A stretch of DNA of 64,000 bases, taken from contig NC_136013.1 of NCBI RefSeq assembly GCF_048128805.1, forward strand, positions 4,636,602-4,700,601, given 5' to 3'. The notes under the pieces are model-generated. The model saw only the letters and a program-made list of their open reading frames with translations, made no database searches and was not told the origin of the DNA. The stretch is from Centroberyx gerrardi (lineage: Eukaryota; Chordata; Actinopteri; Beryciformes; Berycidae). Position numbers and translations under genes: made by a program. Positions 50,413 to 62,592 of the stretch are shown one piece after another (within the stretch, counting starts at the first letter, position 1; each line of letters starts with the position of its first letter).

Positions 50413-51990
50413 CACGATAACAAATACGGGTCTTGGGTGGGTGGTCCGGTCGGTGCGGCATCAGAAGCATCCTTATTGTTCAGGCCAAGTCGAGAAAGTC
50501 TGTGTTTGCCCTCTTCATTAGACATTCTAGTGTCAGCTACAGAGAATAAATAAAACGCTCCGAGGTCAAAGGGAATAAGCGGTTCGCCTCGGTGTTTAAA
50601 TGTGTTTTAACAGTTACTTAAAGCCCAGGAGACGCTCTCTGCCACTTCCAAATGATGGAAATGAGCTCGGAAAGTTTGCAGAGCTGGCAATAATCCAAGT
50701 TGAAAGAGAGAATGCTTTTGTCCTCGAGTAGTGTAAGAAAGCAAATCACTTCCTTTAAAGAAGCCGCGCAGCGTTTCATCTGTTGCCTTTAAGCTTCTAA
50801 TGAGGAACCGATAATGGAAAAGTATTGTCTGATTTCCTGTGCAGAAATAATACAATTTCAGAATCACAAAACAAGCTTTTCCAAGTGTAACATGCGCACA
50901 AAGAATCTGACCAACTGACCATAAAACAGGTACACAACACACCAGAGGAATGAAATGTAACAAGACTTCAAACTCCTGTATGACACTTGACCAAATCTAA
51001 ACACACAGGTTTTCATTTAGAGTACAAGTTTTTTTTGTCCCAGTGTAGCAACATTGGCACAGTTGGTAACCGTGTTGATGGACTTTAACACAATACATTT
51101 TATAGTTCTACACAAAAAAACAAATCAGATTTTAGGTTTTAGGCTAATTTAGGCCTTGATAGTTTTTAGAGGCCTTTCGCAGTCAGAGTAATACATTCAA
51201 AGGATGGGATCAACCTCTGGATTAACGCAGTGACTGGGATTACTGGAGTTGCAGTTGGTAAAACCAGCAGCACCACTCTGTCACCACACCCAACCCGCTG
51301 ATTTTGACGCCTCAATTACGCACAGCAGTTATTCAATTTTAAGAGCGACACCACTCCTGTTAAAAGGCACACTTGGGAAAAAGAGCGCATTCATTTATAC
51401 AGGACAAAGATTATAGTCTGTTTACATACAGGAGTGATTCTTGATTTACAACTGGGTGAGACAAACACGAGCTATAGATGGTTCTTATAGGCTCCAATAT
51501 TCCTCAGTTGGAGGATTAAACAAAAATGTGATTAAATATTTGTAAACTAAAGCTGTGCAACTAATTGTCCTCTTGTATTAGAGAAGTAAAAAAGAAATTA
51601 ACTGTAAAATCTCTGTCTGCCTAAATTGTAGGGAAAGCCGGCCTCCAATGGCGAAGCTATTTGTTACGCTGCTTAAAGCATCTGTCGGCCAGCCTTGACT
51701 TAAAAGGGCCCAAATAAGATGATTTGGTGACATCAAGGCTTTCCCAGCGGTAATGATTACATTTGGAGTTAAGATCCATGCAAGAATTTGTAGGCCAGTA
51801 AATCTCCGAGCTCCCTACCCCCACGACTCTTCAAAAGCCTTGTCATTCAAAGGGTTAGGATGTTTGACAATCCCAGCTTGTACTACTCCATCAATTAATT
51901 GGATACGTTGTCGGGATGTTCGTTTCTCTCATCTGCTACTTAGAAAGACAAAGGACCGATGGGGGGCTGTTGACACCTCCGTGTCCGGCC
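50413..51990. other. noto: noto upstream region
   Basis: 1.6 kb of repeat-free sequence before the noto TATA box, so it is the most likely place for proximal enhancers. A Fox-type TGTTTAC is at 51419-51425. No other factor site was assigned with confidence. Confidence 0.4.
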
Positions 51991-51993
51991 GGG

Positions 51994-52002
51994 TATAAAT
52001 AG
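51994..52002 (+). promoter_or_regulatory. noto: TATA box of noto
   Basis: TATAAATAG, 114 bp before the noto ATG, preceded by a short GC-rich stretch. A start site about 30 bp downstream (near 52024) would give a 5' UTR of about 90 nt. A TATA promoter is usual for a tightly regulated developmental gene. Confidence 0.7.
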
Positions 52003-52115
52003 AGACTCTCCACACAGGAACAGCATTCACCTCTTCGCTGCACTTGGAGAAACATCTTGCTGTTTGAAAACCTGCGTCATCTTCTTTTTTAACTTTTGAA
52101 TTTACGTCTGGCACA

Positions 52116-53314
52116 ATGCAGATACCGAACAGACCAACCGGAGCGTACGGATACCCCATGCGTAATTACGCACCAGCATCTCTGTACCCACAGTACCCGG
52201 GAAGCCAGTGCGCAACGTCAACGAAGCCTCCCAGCGGAAAATCTTTCACTATCGATGCTTTGCTTGCCAAGCCAGAGGACACAAGCAGCGGCCGGACGAG
52301 TCCTGCTCAATGCGGAGTAAAATATCAACCGGCAGCCCCGCTGCTGCCGCTCACCGGGCAGATGGGCTTACCGATACCACCACCACCTTACCTCTACTCG
52401 CCAAACATGTTGCACTCAGCAGTCCACACGCAACCTGGATATTCCGTCTACTGCTGCCCGCCTTTCACCTATCAATCATCGTATCGCGGGGCATTTTACG
52501 CACAAGGTAAACCGCTCAGCTCTTGTTATGACTGGAACTATCCATGTAAAATGTCAAATGTCAAAGGCAACCTCACTCATATGACAATATATATACTCAC
52601 ACTTGTCAACTTGTCTTACAGATTCAATGTCTAAAGTCAACGTCCATTCGTTCAAAACCAAGGGCGGAAAGTCGAAACGGATGCGCACCAGCTTCACCAA
52701 CGAGCAGCTGTCCCGGCTGGAGAAGGAGTTCGCACGGCAGCAGTACATGGTCGGATCAGAGAGGTTCCTGCTGGCCTCGGCTCTGCAGCTGACAGAAGCT
52801 CAGGTAAATAAAAACAGATTGAGTCAGACTTTTGGATAATGCAGTGTAGCCTGTTCTGCCGCAGGGTCATGGTTGTAAAATTGGGGAGCCACTGAGATTC
52901 ACAACTGAATTCGTTATCCATCATCCAGGATTCTCTGGGAAACAGTAGTAGTTGCAGGCCTACTGCTAAACATGTATATCATTTGGTGATCACTGCAGTT
53001 AATTTGGAATCATTTCAGTCTGTACCGCCGTTTAATAGAGTAATGTCCCACTATTCATTTAAATTCACGATGATTCTAATGTGCTTCTTGTTTTTCTTCT
53101 CCAGGTCAAAGTCTGGTTCCAGAACCGACGCATCAAGTGGCGCAAACAGAGTCTGGAGCAGCAGCAGGCCAAGCTGGCCAAACTCGGCCTGGCTGCCCCG
53201 CCGAAAAGCCCCGGTTCCCAAGGCCACGGGGATGAAGGTGATGAAGATGAGGAGTTCTCCGACTCTTCAGACGTGGATATTGACGTGTCTGACGGCTCCA
53301 TTGACCACTGTTGA
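52116..53314 (+). CDS. noto: Notochord homeobox protein Noto / Floating head (3 exons)
   Basis: Homeodomain transcription factor of the Not family, needed for notochord (chordamesoderm) fate; zebrafish flh is the orthologue. Exons: 52116-52506, 52622-52803, 53105-53314; introns 115 and 301 bp, GT-AG, phases 1 and 0; 260 aa. The N-terminus has an eh1 Groucho-binding motif [10 protein letters not shown] (core residues 44-50) in a Pro/Tyr-rich region. The homeodomain is residues 148-207 ([19 protein letters not shown] ... [15 protein letters not shown]), with Arg5, Trp48, Gln50, Asn51 and Arg53 intact. The intron between exons 2 and 3 falls before VKVWFQN, at helix 3, a common homeobox intron position. 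The C-terminus is very acidic ([19 protein letters not shown]). The start ATG is 122 bp after a TATA box and opens the conserved N-terminus. No other gene lies within 10 kb on the right or 22 kb on the left. Confidence 0.96.
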
Positions 53315-53740
53315 CCAAACACACTGGACTTTTTGAAGAGACATTTGTACATATTGCTGACAAAGGAGGCCTGCACCTCTAACTATGAATATTTAATAGA
53401 TGTATAGCTATATATTTAATTTTTTACCTTCAATGCTCTTTCAAGAGTTCACTTTGTATCCAGTTTTTTTGTATATTTGAATGAAATATTTAGAAATATA
53501 TTTTCTAACATTATCTGCAACTTGTCCTGTGTTCATTCCTCTATCTTCAGCCACTGAGAGTTTAGCAGGATTTTAGAAGCTGAAGCCGAAATCTTGTATC
53601 ACAAGAAGCGTAGAAATCTATTTATCTTAATAATTTACACAAAAGTCTTTATAAAACATTTCATTAATCAATGTTAATTTTCTGATTTTGAGGAAAAATG
53701 ATAAAGATTGTAACAATAAACATCTAAGTTTCATTTGAAA
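53315..53740 (+). other. noto: probable noto 3' UTR with AATAAA
   Basis: AT-rich sequence after the noto stop with several ATTTA-like stretches and a polyadenylation signal AATAAA at 53715-53720. AT-rich 3' UTRs of this kind fit a short-lived mRNA. The end is inferred from the signal. Confidence 0.6.
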
Positions 53741-55036
53741 CCATCTTTGGATGAATTCCCAGTTTATGGTGTAGAACTCACATTAAGCTACCTACTTCAT
53801 TTCAAGTACAAACTGTGCAGAATTGGCTTATACAACAGAACATCTCCTTTGTGTTGTTTGATTCTCAACAAAACTTATGATGAATATTTGTTAAAATAAC
53901 ATATAAATCTGGTCACTGAGCAGCCACAAATGAGACTTTTCAAACTCCAATCCTCATCTAGACTGTCTAATAACTGAATGATTGCCTATTGATAGACATG
54001 AGCCTTTGTAAATCTGCACATTAATCCCAGAAACTGACCGATCCAGCTCAAAAGAGAAAACTGGCTCTGCTGTAACGTATCCCGGTCTATACAGCAGTAT
54101 CCTCTGTCCTCTGTATATTCCTCTCTCCTCTCACACTGTGCCCAGTTTGGTCACACTGCAGCGGCTTGATTAGAGAGACATGGCAAGACATTTCCTCCAG
54201 GGTTTGATCTAACGCAAAGCAGTTTATGCTTGAAGCCTGGGACAGACTGGGGTCCCCCTCTGATTAAGCTAAGCAAATAAATAACTACCTCGGGGATTAG
54301 CTGGGATATCTATAGCCGGGGGTGGTAGGGGTCAGTCTGTCTCGGGGCTAGGGAGCTGGGTCTCACTGTTTAATCTGTTTAAATGGTCAGTACGCCTGTT
54401 CTCACTGCTCCTCAATGGACCAGGCTCCCACATGCCCACCCACCGCCGGCAGGTGTCCTGTCTCCGCTTGGTGAGCGCTGAAGGGGGGAGTCTATTGAAA
54501 CACCACGTCTCCCTTCCAGGCGGAAAGGGACTCCTGCTGTCCAGCGCTGCCTGCCTGGCAGACATACAGGATAAGACAGGAGAGAAGACAGCGTGTATAA
54601 AGGATTGGGATGTAGCGATTGAGTCCATCAGAGCAGCTAATTGGGGTGGTCAACCTGAAACCCTTGTCCTGTAGGCAATGTGGTCGTATTTAACAGAGGG
54701 GGGTGGTGGGAACACAGCTGGTTTCCCTCTCTTTAATCCTAAAATCTCTTCGTAATAATTACATATTTTGAGTTATCAAGGGAGTTGGCGTCCCCTTTCA
54801 GCCTCCCTCAAACGACTTAGATAAAACAGATAGAAGAGAGGGTTACAGCAATGAATCAAGAGGCAAATGAAGATGTAACACTTGCCTTTGATAAGCAGTT
54901 TCTGTAGCAACTTAGGCAACGCTGGCCAGTGCCGGCATGAGGGAGAAGATGATGAGAGCATCAAAGGCCTGACAGTCAGGACCATGGCAAATCAGATGAA
55001 AATAGTCATAAAGATCATTAAAAATTATGTCTAACA
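53741..55036. other. noto downstream region
   Basis: No exon supported. 54100-54660 is repeat-free and of mixed composition. On the minus strand 54776-54900 reads CYIFICLLIHCCNPLFYLFY in an open frame, a TM7-like string noted under findings. Confidence 0.4.
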
Positions 55037-55230
55037 CTGTCAAGTTGTGGCCAAACACCAACAGTACCAAGTGGATTTATAATTTCACCAGCCAAATCTC
55101 TTTTTTTTTTTTTAGCAAGGACTCAGTGAAGCAACAAGCTGCCTATCCAAATGACTTGTAGAAATTACAGACTTACCAATCAGCATTTGGTAGGTGTTGA
55201 TTGCGGCACTACACCACAAGAGAATGGCTC
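55037..55230 (+). repeat. interspersed repeat (copy 1 of 2)
   Basis: Shares AACACTGTC, CACCAACAGTRSCAAGTGGA, TAGCAAGGACTCA, ACAGACTTACCAA and TCAGCATTTGG in the same order as 56247-56455. It is an old, unidentified repeat. Confidence 0.6.
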
Positions 55231-56246
55231 AATCCACCCAAATCCACTCTGCCAAAACTCTAATAAGTTGAATGAAATGAGATAAGAAACTGAGCAAAGA
55301 GATGAGCTGTCAGATGCACAGATACAGGATACAGATACAAGACTGCAGCATCAACAGGAGATCTTATTTCTTTCAGTCAAATCATATCAACTCTTCTGGG
55401 CTCTGTGACTTTGACCCTTGAACTCTTTACTAATAGCTGCTTCTAATGTTGGTGAAGTTGGTGGGAATTCAGGTTTGTTCCACTGCTGCACTCATTGTAA
55501 ATATAAATGTTAGTCAATTCCCTCCCTTCTCTCATTGCTGTCAGAATTAACTAATCAAATCCACTGTATCCAAACTGTAAAAAAGCCCAAAGTAATGAGC
55601 AGCAGAGGTGCGGTAAGAGGGAGAAGAGACGGCTGGTAACAGTATCAAAGGGAGAAGTTTAATAAACAGTAACAGAGCTGATCTCTCTCTCTATCTCCTG
55701 TCCGCCACCCCCTGCCTGCTCTCTCCTGGTGTCCCTGGTTGGGCTGATTAGGGCCGAGGCGCTGCTGAGGGAGCGCAGTTTGCGTAAAAACCCCAGAGAG
55801 CCGTCTCTGATGTGATCAGCCGGGAATCAGAGCTCCCCCTTCTCTTCCCTCTCCACAGCCCAACGTAATCCCATTGAGGGACAGAAAGAAGCAGTCAGAG
55901 GCCTGGGAAAACCTGGAGAGGCGAAGGGGGGGGGGGGAGGGGAGGGGTCAGCGGGCTCATCGTCCCAATTAGCACAGGGCACCTTAACCCCCAGAAACAT
56001 GCCGGGCCGGCGCTGCATAGCCGGGGCCTAAAGCCTCCCTCCTGGCTCTGTGTTACTGCAGAAGCTCCTTATGAACAGAAAGTGTCACATCTTCATTTGT
56101 GTCTTGATACGTTGCTGTAATCAGCTCCTGTTTCTTTAGCAGAATCAGAGTCACTTTATACTCCAAGACAACAATTTGTCTTAGTGGCAAGAGACAATAG
56201 GGCATAAAGACAACCAGGAATGTGTTAAATCAGTCATAGAGGCAAG

Positions 56247-56455
56247 TTAACACTGTCGGTTTTTGGTCATACACCAACAGTGGCAAGTGGATGTAAAATT
56301 TAAACAGACAATTTCATTTTTTAGCAAGGACTCACTGAAAATAAATGACTAGTAGAACTGACAGACTTACCAACCACACCCGAAATGTATCAGCATTTGG
56401 CTGGTGCTGATATTGTGTTGGTGTTGTTATTTACACTACAACAGAATCACTGTAC
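56247..56455 (+). repeat. interspersed repeat (copy 2 of 2)
   Basis: Collinear with 55037-55230 over about 190 bp. It contains a GGTGCTGATATTGTGTTGG segment with dyad-like end TGTTATTTACACTAC. Confidence 0.6.
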
Positions 56456-57674
56456 ATACTGACACACATGGAGCAGGAGCAACAGGACCTCACACAGTGC
56501 AAATACACAATACAAGACATATAATAGAGGGTATAGACTATAAACAGTAATCTAAATGTATACATTCAACATTTACTCACAATCATAAGATCTTGCCTAC
56601 AGCAGCAGGATACAGATAAATATACCTCCATTGTTAAAAAATGTGGTATAAAAAAAAGTGTGCTTTATAGAAAAATGACTTCCATTCCTGCTCATTTTCT
56701 TTCAGTTAGATGATAATGAAAGACACTTTTCTCAGATGATGATACCTGAGTTTGTTTAGGGAAATGTTTTTTATAGACAAATTGCAACATCTTGACCAGT
56801 ATGTGTCTTGAAAGTCCATGTTGGCTGAGAACCTAGACTGCATAAAACAAAACCAATCAACCAATCAATCATTTTCCTACACCTCCAAGTCTAAAAAGCA
56901 CAAACTTCAGTGAAAAAAATCAGGGGATCTCGTTCAAAAGATAATCTTAATGCATTTTTCTTTTGTGTCTCATTTCTAACTGACAGCAGCAGGCCTACAC
57001 AGTAAGCTTCCTCCTGAAAATATAGTTCTGCAGCTCCAAATCTCCAATGTTTAAACTCCAAACCATTTCCTAAGCTGAAGGCCTTGGGTCCTGGTGAGCA
57101 GCAGAGAGTCAGACACCATTGTGGCTCTGCACCTCAGATTGTAATGCATCCTGGGAAGGTGTGAAAGTTCTCATGGAGAGCAATAACCTCCACTGCTCCA
57201 ATAGCAGAGTGCACTTCATTTGACCAACGCCACGTTTTAGGGCAGGCAATTGTAAAAAAAGAAATCCTCCTTTGCATTTTATTTGCAGAGGCGAGGGCCC
57301 CCTCTACTCTATCTAATAGTCATTAGCTTTCATTACAGCCGTTTGAAGTAGACGCTGTCCTTTGTCTCGTCGTGAAAGAGCCGCATTTGAGACGCACAAT
57401 GACTTCTGACACGGGGACTGGCAGGCACAGCTCGACTGAGACGGCCGTCCCGATGTTTGGAGAGTCTCTATAAATGTCCCCCTTTCTCCCAGGAAATAGC
57501 AGTTCCTGTTCGCAAAGGTATTCAGCGACAGAGAACACCATGGAGCAAGGACAGGGACTAAAGTGAAGCAGCTTGGGAGGGCTGGTGTCTGACGGGAAGT
57601 GTAATAACCAGGTCTGCTGTTTCCCTTCAGCCAAAGAGCGCTTATTCCTCCAACGTGCGTCTTTTACGCACAAC

Positions 57675-57928
57675 CCTACCCGATGAAAAATCCCTATAAT
57701 ATTCCTATAATATTCCTATCCGGCCTTTTAGTGTATCCGTGGTTCTCAATAGTGAGGTTAAAGTGACCTTATCCTACTTCATAGTACTTTTACCTCCTAT
57801 GGTATCACTAGAATATTCATATAACATCGGATATGATATATAGCCTAGTTTATAGTTTTGTTGTGGTATTCTTATAGTATCCTCTTTGAATTTATTATAG
57901 GAATACTATAGTACTTTTTCATGAGGGG
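57675..57928 (+). mobile_element. TTCCTATAATATTCC-family element (complete copy)
   Basis: It starts CCTACCCGATGAAAAATCCC followed by TATAATATTCCTATAATATT, and ends GGAATACTATAGTACTTTTT CATGAGGGG, i.e. inverted termini. It is AT-rich with no ORF. Related pieces are at 58497-58656, 59990-60205 and 60550-60972. Confidence 0.65.
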
Positions 57929-58089
57929 ACAGTGGCAGGGCGTTAAATGGGTAAAATCTTACTTTTAGATTATCCTATATGACAAATTGCTGATAAAACT
58001 TGAGATAAACGCTCCCATACACAAACAGGTTTTATGTTTTATTTCTTCTGTCCCTGTTAGAGTGTTATGTTTGTTTATGCTGAGGAGGA

Positions 58090-58134
58090 GAAAGAGAGAG
58101 AGAGAGAGAGAGGGGGGGGGGGGGGGGGGGGGGG
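58090..58134. repeat. (GA)n followed by 23-bp poly(G)
   Basis: GA run to about 58112, then an uninterrupted G run. Confidence 0.9.
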
Positions 58135-58496
58135 TTAGAGCCGTACAGGTGGTTAAACGACCCCATTTCTCATGCAGGTGGCACTAACGCAGCAACGTGC
58201 TACTTTTCCCATCTCGTTATAATGGGGTGAAATTTTCCAAGTATTTAAGTAGAATAGATTAGCTGAACACACAACGCTAATGCGAAACAAAATGGCCAAT
58301 TAGTTTATTAATGAACGGAGGTGAGAGGGAGACTCTGGCCCTGCAGCGGCAGATGGGTCTGCTGGCTTTTATCAATATAAAGGAGAGCAGAGATCAAGCA
58401 AAAATCTCCAGAAATGTATTTTTTATAAAAGAAAAAGAAAAACACAGGTCTAATGTGTGCGTTTGTGCAAAATAGTTTATTGACCGTCCAATAGAA

Positions 58497-58656
58497 GGAT
58501 ACTATCACAACAAAACTATACGTTTCTATAGGAATAGTGTAGGAAAAAATACCATTAAATGCGATATGGTCACTATGAACTCACTATTGAGCACTATCAC
58601 ACACACTATAAGTATCCTAAGAATATCATAGCAATGATAGGAGTGATTTTTCGTTA
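58497..58656 (+). mobile_element. TTCCTATAATATTCC-family fragment
   Basis: Contains ACTCACTATTGAGCACTATC, GTATCCTAAGAATATCAT and right end GTGATTTTTCGTTAGG, shared with the pieces at 60 kb. Confidence 0.6.
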
Positions 58657-59056
58657 GGCTTTAACCAGATACAAGGCCTAATACTGTTGTCATAGTGACT
58701 TGGCGCCCCTAGATTGTATTAAATTCATTTATCTTGTCATGGGGCTGAGAAGATTAATCAATTTAACCTTGCATGTGTCTGGCAAAGGGCGATGTTTTTA
58801 ACCCGTTGGTTTATTGATTATGTGACTTAATAACGAGGTTTTATTAATGTACGTAGGTAAATGAATATTTAAGCAATTTTGAAGCTATATCAAAGAAATC
58901 CCATCTAAACGCCTTTATCTGACAAAACAAAAAGCTTATTTCCAAGACTTTAGTCCAAAATGACTTCACAGTCACACAGGCACCAGGCAATATGGAATAG
59001 AAAGGTTATGTCTTTCTATACATCAGGCTCATTTAGGCCTTCTTTTGCCGATTGAT

Positions 59057-59076
59057 GAGAGAGAGAGAGAGAGAGA

Positions 59077-59156
<80 letters not shown>
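59057..59156. repeat. (GA)49 microsatellite
   Basis: 100-bp GA array with one GTGA interruption. Confidence 0.95.
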
Positions 59157-59157
<1 letters not shown>

Positions 59158-59389
59158 GCTTTCGATGAGCTTAATTTGTTGCAGCTGTTTTTAGCATTTA
59201 GACTGGTAATTCAGTGGATCAACGGTTCCCAAACTTTTCCATGTGAGGGGAACCCTAATAGATCCACATTAGACCACAAGATCCCATTGGATAAGACTTT
59301 GTCCCAGAGAATCACATCTGAAAAGATTTTTGTAGCTTGGTACGATTTAGCATTTTAAATTCCTATAAACTCGCTCTGCCTCAGTTCAA

Positions 59390-59403
59390 CCAGCAGATGG
59401 CAG
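59390..59403 (+). promoter_or_regulatory. CTCF-type motif
   Basis: CCAGCAGATGGCAG fits the CTCF core at all degenerate positions. It lies downstream of noto, 230 bp after a long (GA)n tract. Confidence 0.4.
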
Positions 59404-59989
59404 CATTGGCCTAAGAAACACCACCAGCCATAGAGATGAGTGATGAGTTTCTCCACTGGTGAGTCATTTATCAATACAGTAGACTGACAGACTATAGACT
59501 GATAAACCAATAGGCTAATCATTAAGATTCAGATTCAGAAAACTTTATTGTCGAAGCATGACAGAAAAGGGTTAAAGGGTTAAAAACATACATAAGATTA
59601 GAGGTAAAAGAGTAAAAGTGCACGTGGCAACGCAAATATGTGCAAATATGACAGTGTGCGAATGTCTTTCATTGTTTGTTTAAAATGGGATGAAGGAGTT
59701 CTTATAAGTGTTCTTTATGTTCTTTATGTAATGTTTTATTCCTTCTAGTGAAACAGAATCATCTTCCTACACAACTCTTCTTTCAATGGAAGTTTTTTTT
59801 TTCTTCCAAAACTCTGCTAACAGTAGAACTGTTCTACAGTACAAACAATGTGTAATATTTCAGTGACAGATATAAGTATAAAGTGAGTTTTCCCACTGCC
59901 ACTTTTCATGGTGAACAGTTATTGGGGAAAGTATTGTGAAGTTATAATTCACTCTACCCCGAGAGATATGACACATTTCTAAACATCAT

Positions 59990-60205
59990 TATGAAAAAGG
60001 ACTATAGTAATCATGATGAATTGTACAGGGACATTATAAAATATCACAGCAAAACTATAAGTCCCAATAGGAATATTATAGTGATAAGACATTAAAAAAA
60101 ATACAATAAAGAACGATGAGTTCACTATACACAACTGAGCACCACAGAAACACTATAAGTCCTTATAGGAATATTACAGGAATACTATAGTGATTTTCTT
60201 CTGCA
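59990..60205 (+). mobile_element. TTCCTATAATATTCC-family fragment
   Basis: Contains AATAGGAATATTATAGTGAT twice in diverged form and GAGTTCACTATACACAACTG. The right end decays after TATAGTGATTTTC. Confidence 0.6.
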
Positions 60206-60278
60206 AAAATGATCATTACTCTCTTGATCAATCAATCAATCAAAACGCCCCAATAAGGACACTGGGTTCCCAGAGAGT

Positions 60279-60292
60279 CCACCAGAGGGCAG
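60279..60292 (+). promoter_or_regulatory. CTCF-type motif
   Basis: CCACCAGAGGGCAG fits the CTCF core at all positions. It is in the same orientation as the 59390 motif, about 0.9 kb away, between two pieces of a local repeat family. Confidence 0.45.
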
Positions 60293-60549
60293 CACCTCGA
60301 CATTAAATCGTGCCAACTGTAGTAGTGGCCTCTCTCTTCCTAAAGAACCATTTTACAGCGCCTCAGAAACAAAAAAAATCGTGATTTAGGCTACTTGCTA
60401 TTTCAGCATGGAGGATATTTCATACTGAAGATTAACTAGGAAAATATCTATAAATGCCTCCATGTTTTCTTGTTTAAAAGCATCTTTGTGGTCATAGCTG
60501 CGGTGGAAGAGGTTAGAGGAAACTTTAAAGGTCTGTGAGGAAACTGGCT

Positions 60550-60972
60550 CGTTATCCCCTTGTGGAATACTGTAATAATCCCATTATACATTTTAGAAGA
60601 ACACTAGGCCCTATACCACTATTACACCTATAATATCCAACGTGACTATTACAGTGATACCAAAAATACCATCAAGTAAGATAAGGTAATTACCATAAAA
60701 TATAGGCTATATAATATCCCATAGGAATGTTGTAGGAATATTTAGTGACACCAATAAAAACATAAAGTACAATAAAGTGACCATAAACTCGCTATTGAGT
60801 ATCACACACGCACTCAAAGTACCTATATGAATATTATAGGAATATTATAGTGATGCCATATGGAGATAAACTATCACGTGGGACAAGCTGACTATAAACT
60901 CACTATTGATACACCTTAAGTCCCTTTTGGAATACAATAGGAATATTGTAGTGATTGTTTTCGTTAGGGTGG
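60550..60972 (+). mobile_element. TTCCTATAATATTCC-family element with inner tandem units
   Basis: At least three diverged units of about 105 bp, each with TATAGGAATATTATAGTGAT and CTATAAACTCACTATTGA-like blocks, ending GTGATTGTTTTCGTTAGGG. It appears to be a tandemly expanded copy. Confidence 0.6.
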
Positions 60973-62343
60973 TTCGTGCGTAATAGACGCACACTTCACT
61001 GCTAAGGAAACCGCTTTCCACTGTATCACACCGGTTGGACTCTCCATAAATCCCTCGCGCGGCCCCCCCGGGGAAAATAAACAGCACATACGGAAGAACA
61101 GTAGACCGCTTCGGCTTGTTTCTGTTAATGCGGAGCGGTTTGGCCATCTATTAACCAGCAGCGATCAGGGTCAGCGGCTGCAGGCCCGCGGGGCTTCATC
61201 ATTAAACTTTGCTTTGCATTTCCAACCGGCTCGGTCAGCCTCCAAATTCCTGCTGCACGGTGCGGAGAAGAAGGCTGAAATATAAAAACCTGCAAAACTT
61301 ACGACCTCGGTTTCCCTCTGAAATAATGGTTGATTATATTCTATAAATCTGCTCATAAAGACGTTGTATGTTTTGATTTATTTGCTGTATTACTTTGAAT
61401 ATTTTAGGTTGTTGTATTTATTTGTTGTGTTATTCTCAGTATATTCTGTATTTGCATTGTTTTTTATCTGCATAATCACATTCTCGGCTGCTGGGAATAG
61501 GATATACATTATATCACGAGAATATAAAAAAGATCTCATTCTCTTCAATCAAAAGCCTTTTCTCCCGAGGCGCGTAAATAAACAACAGCGCTATATTCAA
61601 CAGTTTATTATAGACAACATTTTTATTCTATCTTCCTCTAGAATTAAGCTATTATCGTCAAATAAACAAGGCTTTTCTTTATTTTTCATTTATGTGGTTT
61701 ACATGTAGGCATTTAGCTGATTTAGCTTTTCTTCTGTTGCACTTTCTGGATAAGAGATCCAGAATCAGAAGAAAAAACTTAAATTTGTAGATCACAGAAC
61801 ATTACAAGGAACCTGTGGAGTTCAAGGGTCAGAGCCACACCTGCCACAAATAGCCTATTCTTACAATCCTTACAGTGATCATTTAAGACAGGGAAGTGCT
61901 AAAGAAATAAGAGCCAGAAGGAAAAGGAGTAGAGAGTTTTTGACAGCGACCCATTCCCAGAACCACACGCTGCAGTTTAGGAGCCTTTAGCTCTAAACGC
62001 CTAATCAACAACTTGTTCTACCTCATAATTTCCATCGGTAATGATTTTCTAATGCAACCTCTACGCAAACGACCGTATTAGGAGGATAATTATTAACTTG
62101 GGTGGCGCACCATGAAAGCTAAACGCCAGGGAAGAAGGAGGCCGTCGACCTCAAATGAGAATTAAGCAGCTAGTTCCTCCTGCAGGACTAAATGTTGGTA
62201 AATTGTTTTCTTAAAGGATAACTTCAACTAACTTAGAATAACTTTGTGCTTTCTGAATGCGAGTCAGTAGGGATCTGGCTTCAGCAGGGTGAAGACGAAG
62301 AAAAGGTGCACAGATTTATTTGGGATTTCCCAAACACGATGGA

Positions 62344-62368
62344 AATGAATGAATGAATGAATGAATGA
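62344..62368. repeat. (AATG)6 microsatellite
   Basis: Short perfect tetranucleotide array. Confidence 0.9.
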
Positions 62369-62383
62369 GTAGTAGTCTAGTCT

Positions 62384-62592
62384 GGCACTGAGTCTTAAAA
62401 CCTATTTTTTCTTAAAACAAATGAAAATAGCTGTCAGTGAGTGAGATCATTTCACTTGTTTCCAATGGAAATCAACTTGTTTCAAGAGTTTTCTTGAATC
62501 AAGTGTCATTATCTTAATACTAGTGGAGTGATCTGTTTACTTCTTTCACTTGTTAGGAGGAAAATCAGATTTTAAGACTAAATACTGGATTA
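62384..62592 (+). mobile_element. partial MITE, CACTTGTTTC type
   Basis: Shares ATCATTTCACTTGTTTCCAA and the CAAGTGTCATTATCTTAA segment with the element families at 63416 and 50055, but lacks intact termini. Confidence 0.5.

Noticed and set aside
52208..52510. Overlapping open frame inside noto exon 1
   Set aside because: Shadow of the noto reading frame; the main frame has the conserved eh1 motif and splices correctly to the homeodomain.
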